Of a stretch of 64,000 bases of DNA, positions 18,416 to 27,408 are shown in pieces. Position 1 is the stretch's first letter; each line of letters starts with the position of its first letter. The translations under genes were made by a program, and so were the position numbers. The notes below the pieces were generated by a model that had not been told where the DNA came from, did not search any database, and worked only from the letters and a program-made list of their open reading frames with translations. Source of the DNA: Deinococcus frigens DSM 12807 (GTDB lineage: Bacteria > Deinococcota > Deinococci > Deinococcales > Deinococcaceae); NCBI RefSeq assembly GCF_000701425.1, contig NZ_JNIW01000001.1, positions 1 to 64,000 of the forward strand, given 5' to 3'.

Positions 18416-18736
18416 ATGGATGCTCTCGCAGGGAATGCCCCTGGAAGAGAAAACGTCGCTCTAAGCGTTGTTCGTGCCTTACTGGGTGCAGTTACGCCGG
18501 AAATGCGTCGGGTAGGCTTTCTGCTGGATGGGCGAAAGATTCAGTTATTCTGCATTTATGACGGCGCATCAAGCGAGAGCCTCAGTGAAGAGATGAGCGT
18601 TGTCGAGACAGAAATCCTCGCCGACTTTGCTGCCGATGTCTTGACGGAAGTCCGACTGGTGCGAATAGATGCGCCCGGAGCCATCAAGCTTGAGGCTGTT
18701 TGGGTCTATGCCCGCAAAGAAGCAAGCAGTAATTAA
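18416..18736 (+). CDS. Conserved small protein, function unknown
   Basis: This 106-residue product starts 4 bases after phoU, suggesting co-transcription. The core VTPEMRRVGFLLDGRKIQLFCIYDG, EEMSVVETEILADF and VRLVRIDAPG reads like a small alpha/beta single-domain protein of a type seen widely as stand-alone hypothetical or immunity-like proteins. It lacks a signal peptide and membrane segments. GC content looks lower than in neighbouring genes, which hints at acquisition. I cannot name a function. Confidence 0.6.
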   Translation: MDALAGNAPGRENVALSVVRALLGAVTPEMRRVGFLLDGRKIQLFCIYDGASSESLSEEMSVVETEILADFAADVLTEVRLVRIDAPGAIKLEAVWVYARKEASSN

Positions 18737-18812
18737 GGCCGCCCTTCCAGCGACCCTTTTCTTTCTCCCTTCGCTTTTGCTCCCCAGTTGCTCAGTCCCA
18801 CCTCCGTTCCGG

Positions 18813-19643
18813 CTACTTGCCGAACCGCCGGTCGCGGCCCTGGAAGTCCCGCAGCGCCCGCAGGAAGTCCACCCGGCGAAAGCCCGGCCAGTACACGTCG
18901 CAGAAGTAGTACTCGGAATACACGCTCTGCCACAGCATGAAGCCCGACAGCCGGATCTCGCCGCTGGTGCGGATAATAAAGTCGGGGTCCGGCGTGTCGG
19001 TGGTGTACAGGTGCGCGCTGATGTGGTCCGGGGCCAGCGCGGCGGCGGCCTGCTCCAGCGTGACCCCGGCGGCGGCCTGGGCTGAGAGGTGCATCTTGAC
19101 CGCGTCCACGATCTCCTCGCGCCCGCCGTAGCCCACGGCGATGTTCAATCTCATGCCGTCGTAGTGGGCGGTCTTTTCTTCCAATTCCCGCAGAGCGTCC
19201 AGCACATGGCCCGGAAAGCTGCCGTGCTGCCCGATGGCGCGCACCTTGACCCGGTTGGCGTGGATGCGTGGATCGCGGGCCAGGTTGCGGGCCTCGCGGT
19301 CAAACAGGCCCATCAGGTGCCGGACCTCGTCGGGGTCGCGGGCCACGTTGTCGGTGGACAGCACCCAGATGGTCACGGCCCCTATGCCCAGTTCCAGGCA
19401 CCACTGCAAGACCTCGTGGGCCTTGTCGATGCCGAACTCGTAGCCCAGTTCGCGCTCCACGCCCGCCGCCCGCGCGTAACGGCGGTTGCCGTCCAAGATC
19501 AATCCCAGGTGACGCGGGAGCTTGCCGCCGCTGCCCACTTCGCGGGCCAGGCGCTGTTCATAGCTCCACAGCAGCGCCCCACGCGCCGCAGTGCGCGTTT
19601 TCTGGAACGTGCGAACGGCGGCGGCGGCGGGTTTGGACTTCAT
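18813..19643 (-). CDS. uppS: Isoprenyl transferase (undecaprenyl diphosphate synthase family)
   Basis: The 276-residue cis-prenyltransferase adds isopentenyl units in cis to make long-chain prenyl diphosphate, the carrier lipid for cell wall synthesis. The signature strand is LPRHLGLILDGNRRYARAAG with the catalytic Asp. Further motifs are TIWVLSTDN, LNIAVGYGGREEIVDAV and the C-terminal PDFIIRTSGEIRLSGFMLWQSVYSEYYF. The GNRR variant of the usual GNGRWA pattern occurs in other members, so activity is likely. About 40 residues precede the conserved core. Confidence 0.92.
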   Translation of the reverse strand: MKSKPAAAAVRTFQKTRTAARGALLWSYEQRLAREVGSGGKLPRHLGLILDGNRRYARAAGVERELGYEFGIDKAHEVLQWCLELGIGAVTIWVLSTDNVARDPDEVRHLMGLFDREARNLARDPRIHANRVKVRAIGQHGSFPGHVLDALRELEEKTAHYDGMRLNIAVGYGGREEIVDAVKMHLSAQAAAGVTLEQAAAALAPDHISAHLYTTDTPDPDFIIRTSGEIRLSGFMLWQSVYSEYYFCDVYWPGFRRVDFLRALRDFQGRDRRFGK

Positions 19644-19686
19644 AAACGCCGTAGTGTAGCGCGCTGCCCCACGGCCAGGCCATCAT

Positions 19687-20745
19687 TCAAATGGATGAAC
19701 GGCCCATGAGTGGGGCGGCAAACAGGCTGTCCTGCCGCGTTCGCAGCAGCCCCAGCGCCTTGTGGTCCAGCCGGGACAGGGCCGCCGTCGCCACCACCTG
19801 CCGGGGCAGGCTGGAGGCCGCCGCATAGACGTGCAGCGTGATCTGGCGGTGCGTCATGCGGTGCTGGACCTGGCCCAGCAGTTCGCCGGGCCGCGCGTCC
19901 AGCCGTTTGCACAGGGCCTCCAGCGCCGTCGCCGCCGTCTCCTGCGGGACAAGTTCGCGCGTCGGCAGCCCCATCAGGCCGCCCAGCAACCCACCCCCGC
20001 GCCGTTCCAGCACCGCCTCCTGCCCATTGCCGATCAGCACGGCCACCGCCTCTACCGCCCGCACTGCCGCCCGGACCTTGGGCGCGGGAAAGGCGGTAGG
20101 GGTGCCCGTTGCCAGCGCCGCGCAGTGGGCCGCCAGCGGGCATGCGGCGCAGCGCGGAGCCTTGGGCGTGCAGACGGTTGCGCCCAGATCCATGACCGCC
20201 TCGTTCCACGCGCCGGGGCGGACAGGGGAGAGCAGGGCGTCGGCCCGCGCCTGAATCCAAGCGTCGGTGGGGCGGGCCTCGCCGTAGAGCCGCGCCAGAA
20301 CCCGGCGCACGTTGCCGTCGTTGACCGCGCGGGCCTCGCCGTGGGCCAGACTGGAGACGGCGGCGGCGGTGTACGGCCCCACCCCCGGCAGCGCCAGCCA
20401 GCCGCCATAATCGCTGGGAAAGCCGTCTGCGGCGATGATGCCCGCCGCGCGGTGCAGGTTGCGGGCGCGGGCGTAGTAGCCGCAGCCTTCCCAGGCTTTG
20501 AGCACGGCGTGGGTGGACGCGGCAGCCAGCGCCCCCACGTCAGGGAACGCCTCCAGAAAGCGGTCGTAATAGTGCAGCCCGCGCGCCACCTGGGTCTGCT
20601 GCAACAGAATCTCGGCCACCCACACGCGGTAGGGGTCGCGCCGCCCCTCCGCGCCCAGCCGCCACGGCAGCGCCCGGCCCGAGGCGTCAAACCAGGCCAG
20701 CAGCGCCTTGCGAAGCCTGGGGATGGGGTCTGGAACAGCAGTCAC
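19687..20745 (-). CDS. mutY: A/G-specific adenine glycosylase
   Basis: This 352-residue protein removes adenine mispaired with 8-oxoguanine. It has the helix-hairpin-helix and catalytic region LPGVGPYTAAAVSSLAHGEARAVNDGNVRRVLARL, with the catalytic Asp in VNDGNV. The iron-sulfur cysteines follow in CTPKAPRCAACPLAAHC (C-X6-C-X2-C-X5-C). The C-terminal NUDIX-like recognition domain runs from about residue 225. It lies next to uppS in the same direction with a 43-base gap. Confidence 0.95.
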   Translation of the reverse strand: MTAVPDPIPRLRKALLAWFDASGRALPWRLGAEGRRDPYRVWVAEILLQQTQVARGLHYYDRFLEAFPDVGALAAASTHAVLKAWEGCGYYARARNLHRAAGIIAADGFPSDYGGWLALPGVGPYTAAAVSSLAHGEARAVNDGNVRRVLARLYGEARPTDAWIQARADALLSPVRPGAWNEAVMDLGATVCTPKAPRCAACPLAAHCAALATGTPTAFPAPKVRAAVRAVEAVAVLIGNGQEAVLERRGGGLLGGLMGLPTRELVPQETAATALEALCKRLDARPGELLGQVQHRMTHRQITLHVYAAASSLPRQVVATAALSRLDHKALGLLRTRQDSLFAAPLMGRSSI

Positions 20746-20825
20746 CGCGCCAGTGTAGGGGCGCGGTGACGGGAAAACAGTGTTTTTTGGTGGGAATTCC
20801 CAGCTCAGCTCTGTCCAGATCAGCT

Positions 20826-22262
20826 TTAGGCCCGGAGGCCCTCGCGCTGGGCCGCCTGCGCCCTGTTGCCCGCCGGTGTGGCCGGGGTGCGGACGCGGCG
20901 GCGCACGCCATCGGCGTAGGCGGCCAGATCGGTCAGGATCTCGGTCACGCCCACGCGCAGCAGGAACTGGCCACCGGGCAGCGGGGTCAGGGCCAGGAAG
21001 GGCGCGCGGGTCAGGGTTTCCAGGATGCTGCCCAGCTCGGCGTAGTTGACGCCGCTGCCCAGTTTCTCGGCCAGGCGCGCCACGCTGACCACGCTGTGGG
21101 CGGGCTGCTGCGCCAGCGTGAGCAGTACGAAGCTAAAGACGCCGCGCTGAGCCAGGTGCGCGCTGACCAGTTCAGCGACGCTGGCGGCAGATTCCAGGTC
21201 CACGTGCCCGGCCTTCCAGTACCCGCGCAGATCCACCGGGGACAGCGGGGCCAGCCGCGCGTGTTCGATTAAAGCGGCCAGCGCCTCGTGGGTCAGGCGG
21301 GCCACGCCCTGCGGCTCTTCTCCCTCGCCGCACAGCAGCACGCGGTGGCCCTCTTCCTCCTTCCAGGCGGGCGAGGTCATGGCCTGCCCGTCCAGCGCCA
21401 CCAGCACCGCGTAGCCGTGCGCGCCCAGTTCGGCCTTCAGGCGCAGCACGCCGCCGCCCAGATCGTCCAGGCGGTAACCGGTCAATCGGGCCAGTTCGGC
21501 CAGTTGGCCCGCTGGCCGCTCGGCCTCCGCAGCATTCCTGATTTCAGTGGCGGGAGCGGGGCGCGGCGTCGGGGCGGACATGAACGGTTCTTCCGCCACG
21601 GCGCTGGGAGCCTGCGTGCTGCCGGATTGCGCGCCGCCAGATTGCGTGTTGGAGGGCGCGGTCGCACTGGGGATGGTCGCGGCGGTCCACCCGGCGCGGC
21701 TGCGCTCGCCCGACTTCTCAGTCTGCATGCGCTCAGTCTGGGTCCGCTCAGTCTGGATCCAGTCTGCCGTCTCCGCCGCGCCCGCCCGCACCTCGGTCAC
21801 CCGGATCTCGCCCACGCCAGTGTCGGGCACGGGGGCCTCGGCAGGCTGGGCTGGACGGGCTTTGGCAGGCTGGGGCTGCGGCACTTCCTGCATCCGCACC
21901 TCGCGGACGTGGGCGGTGGAGGCCACCACCACGCGCCGGGTCTCAAGGGCCTTATTGGCCTCGCGGCGGGGCGAGGGCGGCGGCGCGTAGGGCTTGACGA
22001 TGGCCTCCACCTGATAGCGCGCCGGGGCCAGACTGGTCAGGATCAATACGTCGTTCACACCCAGATGCTGGGTGTGGTACAGCCCGCCCAGGCCCCAGAT
22101 CCGGGCGCGCTCGGTGTCCACCTGCACGCTGTGTTCGTCGCCCTTGTCGTCCACGAACACCGCCGGGCCGCTCTGGGAAAAGGTGGATTGCAGGTATTTC
22201 AGGATGCTTAGGCTGCCTTCTTGCAAACAGGGACGGGTCACGATGTAACGCATTGATCTCAT
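20826..22262 (-). CDS. Large hypothetical protein with two globular ends and a disordered linker
   Basis: I do not recognise this 478-residue protein. Start 22262 is chosen because GGAGG lies 8 bases upstream; an in-frame ATG at 22277 overlaps that site. The N-terminal 80 residues form a compact domain ([38 protein letters not shown]). Residues about 90-250 are low-complexity and rich in Pro, Ala, Thr and Glu, with the repeat [14 protein letters not shown]. The C-terminal 230 residues are folded, with a helical segment [26 protein letters not shown] like a winged-helix or coiled domain. No signal peptide or membrane segment is seen. It may be a nucleic-acid-binding protein, but this is a guess. 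Confidence 0.7.
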   Translation of the reverse strand: MRSMRYIVTRPCLQEGSLSILKYLQSTFSQSGPAVFVDDKGDEHSVQVDTERARIWGLGGLYHTQHLGVNDVLILTSLAPARYQVEAIVKPYAPPPSPRREANKALETRRVVVASTAHVREVRMQEVPQPQPAKARPAQPAEAPVPDTGVGEIRVTEVRAGAAETADWIQTERTQTERMQTEKSGERSRAGWTAATIPSATAPSNTQSGGAQSGSTQAPSAVAEEPFMSAPTPRPAPATEIRNAAEAERPAGQLAELARLTGYRLDDLGGGVLRLKAELGAHGYAVLVALDGQAMTSPAWKEEEGHRVLLCGEGEEPQGVARLTHEALAALIEHARLAPLSPVDLRGYWKAGHVDLESAASVAELVSAHLAQRGVFSFVLLTLAQQPAHSVVSVARLAEKLGSGVNYAELGSILETLTRAPFLALTPLPGGQFLLRVGVTEILTDLAAYADGVRRRVRTPATPAGNRAQAAQREGLRA

Positions 22263-22502
22263 GCGGAAAACCTCCATTTAAACGCACGCACCTGGCCTGG
22301 CAGGCCAACGGCGCGTGGTGCTGCGGTCTGAATTGTCTCTAAAGTAGCAGAACGCGGCGGCCTGCGGGGCACAGGTTTTTTCTCAATGCCCCATTGACCT
22401 CCCCCCACCAGGCCAGGCGGACCCGCAACCCTAAAGTGACGCTCAAGTTGACCCTCGGCCAGGCGAATGAGGCGCTTGGGCGGTCCCTCTATCCTGGCGG
22501 GC

Positions 22503-22961
22503 ATGAGTTCCCGGACCCCCGAACCCCACCCGGCTCCCCAGACGCCGCCCACGCCACGGGCCACCACGCAGGACCTGATCACCCGCTACTACGCCGCCTT
22601 TAACGCTGCCGATTCGCAGGGCCTGCTGGAACTGCTGAGCGATGACGTGCAGCACGACGTCAACCAGGGCGGCACCGAGCTGGGCCGGACCGCGTTCCGC
22701 GTTTTTCTGGCCCACATGAACGCCCACTACCGCCAGGAGGCCCGCGACCTGACCGTGATGGTCAGCCCCGATGGCGTGCGCGCCGCCGCCGAGTTTGTGA
22801 TTCACGGCGAGTACCTCAAGACCGACGCCGATCTGCCCACCGCCAGGGGCCAGGTGTACGCGCTGCCGGTAGGCGCGTTTTTCGAGGTTCACGGCGGCCT
22901 GATCACCCGTGTGACCAGCTACCACAACCTCCAGGACTGGACCCGGCAGGTGGGCGGCTGA
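22503..22961 (+). CDS. SnoaL/ketosteroid-isomerase-like (NTF2 fold) protein
   Basis: The 152-residue protein contains TTQDLITRYYAAFNAADSQGLLELLSDDVQHDVNQG near the start and VGAFFEVHGGLITRVTSYHNLQDW near the end, the standard pattern of SnoaL-like ketosteroid-isomerase-related proteins. These small cone-shaped proteins bind hydrophobic ligands, and some are isomerases or cyclases. The start at 22503 is preferred over 22467 because the conserved domain begins later, but neither has a strong ribosome site. It is divergent from the 478-residue unknown gene. Confidence 0.75.
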   Translation: MSSRTPEPHPAPQTPPTPRATTQDLITRYYAAFNAADSQGLLELLSDDVQHDVNQGGTELGRTAFRVFLAHMNAHYRQEARDLTVMVSPDGVRAAAEFVIHGEYLKTDADLPTARGQVYALPVGAFFEVHGGLITRVTSYHNLQDWTRQVGG

Positions 22962-23094
22962 GCCTTGAAATAAAGACGGGGTGCGGGCCGGAGCGGTCAT
23001 CGTATTTGGAGGCTGGCGACGAGGGGCGAGGAAACCGATGCTGGCTCAGAGCGAGACGGTTTCAAGTACGGGCCAGCTCTCAAGTACGGTTCAG

Positions 23095-23124
23095 CTCCTA
23101 AGTACTCCTAAGTACTCCTAAGTA
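23095..23124. repeat. Three tandem 10-base repeats CTCCTAAGTA with flanking variants
   Basis: CTCCTAAGTA occurs exactly three times in a row. Two looser upstream copies of the core CAAGTACGG (near 23063 and 23081) extend the pattern to about 23060. The array lies just 3' of the small membrane-protein gene at 23129-23371. Confidence 0.85.
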
Positions 23125-23128
23125 CAGG

Positions 23129-23371
23129 TCAGCTCAGATCAACTTTCTCTGCGGCCAGACGCTTCTTATTCTCCTTCCAGCCGTAGGAACGCACGGCGTC
23201 CACGCTGAACCACACCGCCAGCACCAGAGCCAGCGCGGCCCACAGCCAGCTTGCCGAACGCACGGCGAAAAAGGCCCCCACCGCGCACAGTGCCCCCACC
23301 GTGCACAGCGCCCCCAGCAGCACGCTGAAGGTCAGGACGAGGTGGGGCGGCACGCGGCGGTTGCGAAACAT
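23129..23371 (-). CDS. Small two-segment membrane protein
   Basis: The 80-residue product has two hydrophobic segments: LVLTFSVLLGALCTVGALCAVGAFFAV (residues 11-37) and WLWAALALVLAVWFSVDAV (42-60). A charged tail, KENKKRLAAEKVDLS, follows. A coding origin is supported by the hydrophobic pattern and the same orientation as the next membrane protein, 24 bases away. Function is unknown. Confidence 0.55.
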   Translation of the reverse strand: MFRNRRVPPHLVLTFSVLLGALCTVGALCAVGAFFAVRSASWLWAALALVLAVWFSVDAVRSYGWKENKKRLAAEKVDLS

Positions 23372-23395
23372 GGGGGCAGGATAGGGGAGGGGTTC

Positions 23396-23878
23396 TTACT
23401 CGCTTATGTCAGGTTCGGTCCAGGCGAGGATGGCGCTGGGCAGGAAGGGAATGAGCAACAAAAATGCAACGGCCACACCGCCGCCGACGGCTGTATTTCG
23501 CAGTCGGCCCAGCACGTCGTCGCTGGCGAACAGGAAGCCCAGTAGGGCTGCTATCAGCAGCAAGGACATCGCGCGGTAGGACGCGGCCATGGCCCACGAG
23601 AGTCGCTCACGCTGGCGCTCGTCTAGGGTGGCCCCTGCCTGCTGCGGCAGCCCCTGAAGCGCGGGCTGGCTGAGCTTCAGACCGCCGTAAATGGTCAGGA
23701 TGACCCCCACCACGTAAAGCAGCAGCAAGGCGATCCACAGCAAACTTTGTGGGTGAACGGCCAGACTTAGCAGGTTGATTACGGCGATCAGCGACACTCC
23801 AACGCCGTACATCACAACGATGCGGCGGCGGGACTGGCGACTGGGCAGCGGGCGGGAACGGCTCACGGCAGCATTCAT
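23396..23878 (-). CDS. Four-segment membrane protein paired with an HTH regulator
   Basis: The 160-residue protein starts at 23878 with GGAGG 6 bases upstream and overlaps the stop of the HTH gene by ATGA. It has a basic N-terminus and four hydrophobic segments, for example VVMYGVGVSLIAVINLLSLAV, LLWIALLLLYVVGVILTIYGG and AMSLLLIAALLGFLFA. Cro-like HTH plus small membrane protein is a recurring two-gene arrangement in bacteria, with the membrane partner usually of unknown function. Confidence 0.75.
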   Translation of the reverse strand: MNAAVSRSRPLPSRQSRRRIVVMYGVGVSLIAVINLLSLAVHPQSLLWIALLLLYVVGVILTIYGGLKLSQPALQGLPQQAGATLDERQRERLSWAMAASYRAMSLLLIAALLGFLFASDDVLGRLRNTAVGGGVAVAFLLLIPFLPSAILAWTEPDISE

Positions 23879-24147
23879 GACGGACCTCCATACACTTTCT
23901 CGCTCAGCGGCGTGAACGGCGTGCGCGAAAAGATCGCCTCGATGGGCAGACCAAAGAACTCGCTCAGGCGCAGGGCGAGGTCCAGGCTGGGCGCGTACTC
24001 GCCCCGTTCCAGGTAGCCGATGGTCTGGTAATTCACGTCTATGGCGGCTGCCAGCTCCTGCCGCGACAGCCCGCGCTCGGCCCGCAAAACGGGCAGCCGG
24101 TTGTGCAGGGGAGGCGCAGGGGAACGCCCGGAAGACTTCGCTACCAT
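23875..24147 (-). CDS. Cro/CI-type HTH transcription regulator
   Basis: The 90-residue protein has a clear XRE helix-turn-helix, LPVLRAERGLSRQELAAAIDVNYQTIGYLERGEYAPSLDLALRLSEFFGLPIEAIFS, similar in size to YozG/YgzD-type regulators. Start 24147 (MVAKSSGRSP) is preferred because a perfect palindrome lies just upstream and a longer in-frame start at 24183 would include it. No ribosome site is seen before 24147, so the mRNA may be nearly leaderless, as is common in Deinococcus. It probably represses its own two-gene operon. Confidence 0.82.
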   Translation of the reverse strand: MVAKSSGRSPAPPLHNRLPVLRAERGLSRQELAAAIDVNYQTIGYLERGEYAPSLDLALRLSEFFGLPIEAIFSRTPFTPLSEKVYGGPS

Positions 24148-24156
24148 GCTGCGTAT

Positions 24157-24185
24157 TGTTGTAGAAATACAACAGAAAGTCAAGT
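24157..24185 (-). promoter_or_regulatory. Operator palindrome and promoter of the HTH/membrane-protein operon
   Basis: TGTTGTAGAAATACAACA (24157-24174 on the plus strand) is a perfect inverted repeat with 7-base arms and a 4-base centre. On the minus strand a TTGACT lies just upstream and the palindrome fills the -35 to -10 interval. The site starts 10 bases before the chosen start codon, a good place for autorepression. Confidence 0.65.
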
Positions 24186-24210
24186 GAGAGGATTTTGTGT
24201 TTGCTCTGAA

Positions 24211-24657
24211 CTATGCCTCCCGCGAGAGCATCACCCCCTGCAACTCGTCCACCGCATACCCGCAGTTCTCGTAAAACGCCTGAGCTTCCGGGTTGTCGGC
24301 CAGCACCCAGACTTCTGTTATTTTCTCAACACGCATCTGCTCATGCAGGGCGGCCACCAGTGCGCGGCCCACACCCCGCCGCCGCCACAGTTCGCGCACG
24401 CCAATTTCGTAGAACATGACGTGCTGGGCGTCGCCGTGTCGTTGCCGCTGCACGTAGGCCATCAGAAAGCCGATGGGTTGCCCGTCCGCTTCAGCGTGCC
24501 AGTGCCACACGGCGGGATCGGACAGGTAAGCGCGGGCAGCTTTGGGGGTCAGCGGCGGGCTGGGTTCCTCGCCCGTGAAGTCGGTTTCATCGTGGGCGAC
24601 GAGGGCGAGGGCTTGCTCATCGCCAGAACCGAGGCGGCGGACGGTGAAAGGAGGCAT
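24211..24657 (-). CDS. GNAT-family N-acetyltransferase
   Basis: The 148-residue protein has a GNAT fold with the acetyl-CoA loop [22 protein letters not shown] and the C-terminal [20 protein letters not shown]. The pattern resembles small-molecule acetyltransferases of the AAC(3)-I kind, but the substrate cannot be inferred. Start 24657 begins the domain; an in-frame start at 24753 adds 32 residues that look unstructured and would overlap crtO. Confidence 0.8.
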   Translation of the reverse strand: MPPFTVRRLGSGDEQALALVAHDETDFTGEEPSPPLTPKAARAYLSDPAVWHWHAEADGQPIGFLMAYVQRQRHGDAQHVMFYEIGVRELWRRRGVGRALVAALHEQMRVEKITEVWVLADNPEAQAFYENCGYAVDELQGVMLSREA

Positions 24658-24752
24658 GGCTTCAGTGTGAAGGGTTTGGGAAGCCGCACGCATCGGCCTT
24701 CTGGCGCATTCCTTCCCCTCTCTCCCGCCGTCTTCATGACAGACTTGCCCCA

Positions 24753-26288
24753 ATGCCAGATTTTGATGTGATCGTGATGGGCGCGGGCCACAACGCGCTG
24801 GTAACGGCGGCCTACGCAGCCAAAGCAGGACTGAAAGTGGGCGTGTTCGAGCGGCGGCACATCGTCGGCGGGGCCGTGAGCACCGAGGAGCTGGTCCCCG
24901 GCTACCGCTTCGACTACGGCGGCAGCGCCCATATCCTGATTCGCATGACCCCGGTGGTGCGCGAGCTGGAGCTGACCCGCCACGGCCTGCACTACCTGGA
25001 AGTGGACCCGATGTTTCACGCCTACGACGGCGATCAGCCGTGGTTCATCCACCGCGACGCGGGGCGCACCGCCCGCGAGTTAGAGGCGCTGTTTCCCGGC
25101 CAGGGCGAGGCGTACACCCGCTTTTTGGACGACTGGACGCCGTTCGCCCGCAGCGTGGCAGACCTGTTCAACTCCGCGCCGGGGCCGCTGGACATGGGGA
25201 AAATGGTGGTCAGTTCGGGCAAGGGCCGTGACTGGATGGAACAGCTTCCACGCATCCTCAAGCCCTACGGCGAGGTGGCAAAGGAATACTTCAGCGACGA
25301 GCGCGTGCGTGCGCCGCTGACCTGGATGGCCGCCCAGAGCGGGCCGCCGCCGTCTGACCCGCTGAGTGCGCCGTTTTTGCTGTGGCACCCGCTGTATCAC
25401 GAGGGCGGCGTGGCCCGGCCCAAGGGCGGCAGCGGCGGGCTGACCCAGGCGCTCAAGCGCGCGATTGAGGCCAATGGCGGCGAGGTCTTCGTCAACGCGC
25501 CCGTTAAAGACATCCTCGTTAAGGATGGCAAAGCACAGGGCATCCGCCTGGAGAACGGCGAGACCTACACCGCCCGCGCCGTCGTGTCCGGGGCGCATGT
25601 GCTGACCACCGCCGGGGCGCTGCCCGACGAGTTCGTACCTGCCTCTGCCCGCAATGTGCGAGTGGGCAACGGCTTCGGGATGGTGCTGCGCCTCGCGCTG
25701 TCCGAGCAGGTCAAGTACCGCCACCACACTGAACCGGACAGCCGCGTGGGCCTGGGCCTGCTGATCAAGAGCGAGCAGCAACTGATGAAGGGTTACGGTC
25801 AATATCTGGCCGGAGAGCCGACGAGCGATCCGCCTTTAATCGCCATGAGCTTTAGCGCCGTGGACGACTCGCTGGCCCCTCCCGGCGGCGAGGCGCTGTG
25901 GCTGTGGGCGCAGTATTACCCGTATGAGCTGTCGTCTGGAAGCTGGGAAACGCGCACTGCCGAGGCCCGCGAGAACATCCTCAACGCCTTTGAACACTAC
26001 GCCCCCGGCACGCGCGACACCATCGTGGGCGAGCTGGTGCAGACGCCGCAGTGGCTGGAAACCAACCTGGGTCTGCACCGGGGCAACGTGATGCATCTGG
26101 AAATGAGCTTTGACCAGATGTTCTCCTTCCGCCCGTGGATGCGTGCCAGCCAGTACAAATGGCCGGGCCTGAAGGGCATGTACCTGACCGGAGCGAGTAC
26201 GCACCCCGGCGGCGGAATCATGGGGGCCAGTGGCCGCAACGCCGCGCAGGTGCTGGTCAAGGACTTGACCCGGAGAGGGTGGAAGTGA
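24753..26288 (+). CDS. crtO: CrtO-type carotenoid ketolase
   Basis: The 511-residue flavoprotein has the length and strong sequence character of Deinococcus CrtO. It introduces a keto group on the ionone ring of gamma-carotene-type intermediates on the way to deinoxanthin. The FAD-binding region is [20 protein letters not shown], with [16 protein letters not shown] after it. A typical C-terminal motif is [24 protein letters not shown]. CrtO belongs to the CrtI desaturase superfamily, not the CrtW ketolases. It heads the carotenoid gene block; cruF follows after 169 bases. Confidence 0.92.
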   Translation: MPDFDVIVMGAGHNALVTAAYAAKAGLKVGVFERRHIVGGAVSTEELVPGYRFDYGGSAHILIRMTPVVRELELTRHGLHYLEVDPMFHAYDGDQPWFIHRDAGRTARELEALFPGQGEAYTRFLDDWTPFARSVADLFNSAPGPLDMGKMVVSSGKGRDWMEQLPRILKPYGEVAKEYFSDERVRAPLTWMAAQSGPPPSDPLSAPFLLWHPLYHEGGVARPKGGSGGLTQALKRAIEANGGEVFVNAPVKDILVKDGKAQGIRLENGETYTARAVVSGAHVLTTAGALPDEFVPASARNVRVGNGFGMVLRLALSEQVKYRHHTEPDSRVGLGLLIKSEQQLMKGYGQYLAGEPTSDPPLIAMSFSAVDDSLAPPGGEALWLWAQYYPYELSSGSWETRTAEARENILNAFEHYAPGTRDTIVGELVQTPQWLETNLGLHRGNVMHLEMSFDQMFSFRPWMRASQYKWPGLKGMYLTGASTHPGGGIMGASGRNAAQVLVKDLTRRGWK

Positions 26289-26305
26289 GGGAATGTGTGG
26301 GGCGC

Positions 26306-26368
26306 GGTCAAAGGGTCAAAGGGTCTAAGGGTCCAGCACCTTCTTCTCCTCCCCCCCTGCGGGGGAGG
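26306..26368. repeat. Octamer tandem repeat and GC-rich hairpin between crtO and cruF
   Basis: GGTCAAAG is repeated twice (26306-26321), followed by GGTCTAAG (26322-26329) and GGTC. Just after it, CCTCCCCC (26348-26355) and GGGGGAGG (26361-26368) form a perfect 8-base stem. There is no T run after the stem, so it is not a standard terminator. A related motif (ctgagggaggttgg) is seen near 42266. Confidence 0.75.
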
Positions 26369-26457
26369 TTGGAAGGGTGGGCCACCGGGCAGGCCACACT
26401 GCCAGCAGGTCGCATGGACTTTAGGCGCTCTGCCCCTCGTCAGCCTCCGCCCGTTCT

Positions 26458-27408
26458 ATGACGCCCACCCTTCTCCGCTCCGGCCTCGCCTTCGCCGCTC
26501 TGGGGGTGGCCTTTTTAGGTGCCTTGCTGGTGCTGGCGGAACAGAAAACAGGCTGGGCGCTGATCGCCATTGGTCTGCCGTTGTCCGGTGTGCTGGCTTT
26601 GGCGGGAGACGCGCTGGGCGGCGATTTTTCCACAACGCTTCAAAGACGAACCCAGGTTCTAATTTCCGAAACGCGCCCGTGGATGTGGCTGATTGCCCTC
26701 TATGCCGTTCTGCACGTCCCCGTTCCGCTGTGGCCGCAAGGCTTCGGCATACTGGGGCTGGCGAGTACGGCGGCGCTGTTCGTGGGCGCGCTGCTCTACG
26801 CCGCCGAGCGGGTAGGCTGGGGCCGCTCCTGGCTGATGGCGGCTTTTGCCTGTGGCCTGGGCCTGAGCGCCGAGGTCATCGGCACCCGCACCGGCTTTCC
26901 CTTTGGCATCTATTCGTATGCCACTGCCCCCGAGCCTTTGATTCTGGGCGTGCCGCTGATGGTCCCGCTGGGCTGGTTTGCCCTGACCCTGGCGGGTCTG
27001 CTGCTGTCTGGCGGGCGGGCGTGGCTGGCCGGGCTGCTGCTGGCGCTGTGGGACGTGGGCCTGGAGCCATTGATGACCGCCCAGCGCTACTGGCTGTGGA
27101 GTGATCCGAACCCGCTGTGGGCAGGCGCACCCATCCAGAATTTCCTGGGTTGGTGGGCGGTGGGCAGCGGCATTTCGTGGGTGCTGCTGAAAATCGGGCC
27201 GCAGGTCTTTTCCCCTTCTCCTGTCGTGGAGAACGTTCAGCATCCAATCCGCCCAGCTCCGTTCAATTTTGCCGTCGCCTATCCCATTGAAACTTTCTTC
27301 CTTCCCGGCGGGTTAATCCTTGTGGGCCGCTACCCGGAAGCCGCCGTTACCCTGCTGGCCATGTTGCTGGGGCTGGGTCTGGCGCGGGCGGTGAGGGGCC
27401 GTGCCTGA
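26458..27408 (+). CDS. cruF: CruF-type carotenoid 1',2'-hydratase
   Basis: This 316-residue membrane protein matches the carotenoid biosynthesis family of Deinococcus CruF, which adds water across the 1',2' double bond of the psi end of gamma-carotene derivatives. About seven hydrophobic segments are visible, with the conserved stretch [19 protein letters not shown], then [17 protein letters not shown] and [14 protein letters not shown]. It overlaps the next gene by 8 bases. In D. radiodurans a crtO gene and cruF are also neighbours (established knowledge), which supports the call. Confidence 0.88.
   Translation: MTPTLLRSGLAFAALGVAFLGALLVLAEQKTGWALIAIGLPLSGVLALAGDALGGDFSTTLQRRTQVLISETRPWMWLIALYAVLHVPVPLWPQGFGILGLASTAALFVGALLYAAERVGWGRSWLMAAFACGLGLSAEVIGTRTGFPFGIYSYATAPEPLILGVPLMVPLGWFALTLAGLLLSGGRAWLAGLLLALWDVGLEPLMTAQRYWLWSDPNPLWAGAPIQNFLGWWAVGSGISWVLLKIGPQVFSPSPVVENVQHPIRPAPFNFAVAYPIETFFLPGGLILVGRYPEAAVTLLAMLLGLGLARAVRGRA

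Noticed and set aside
22263..22502. Radiation/desiccation response motif upstream of the 478-residue unknown gene or its neighbour
   Set aside because: No sequence close to the 17-base RDRM palindrome (TTATGTCATTGACATAA) was found there.
23095..23124. Possible CRISPR array
   Set aside because: Units are only 10 bases with no spacers and no cas genes in the window.
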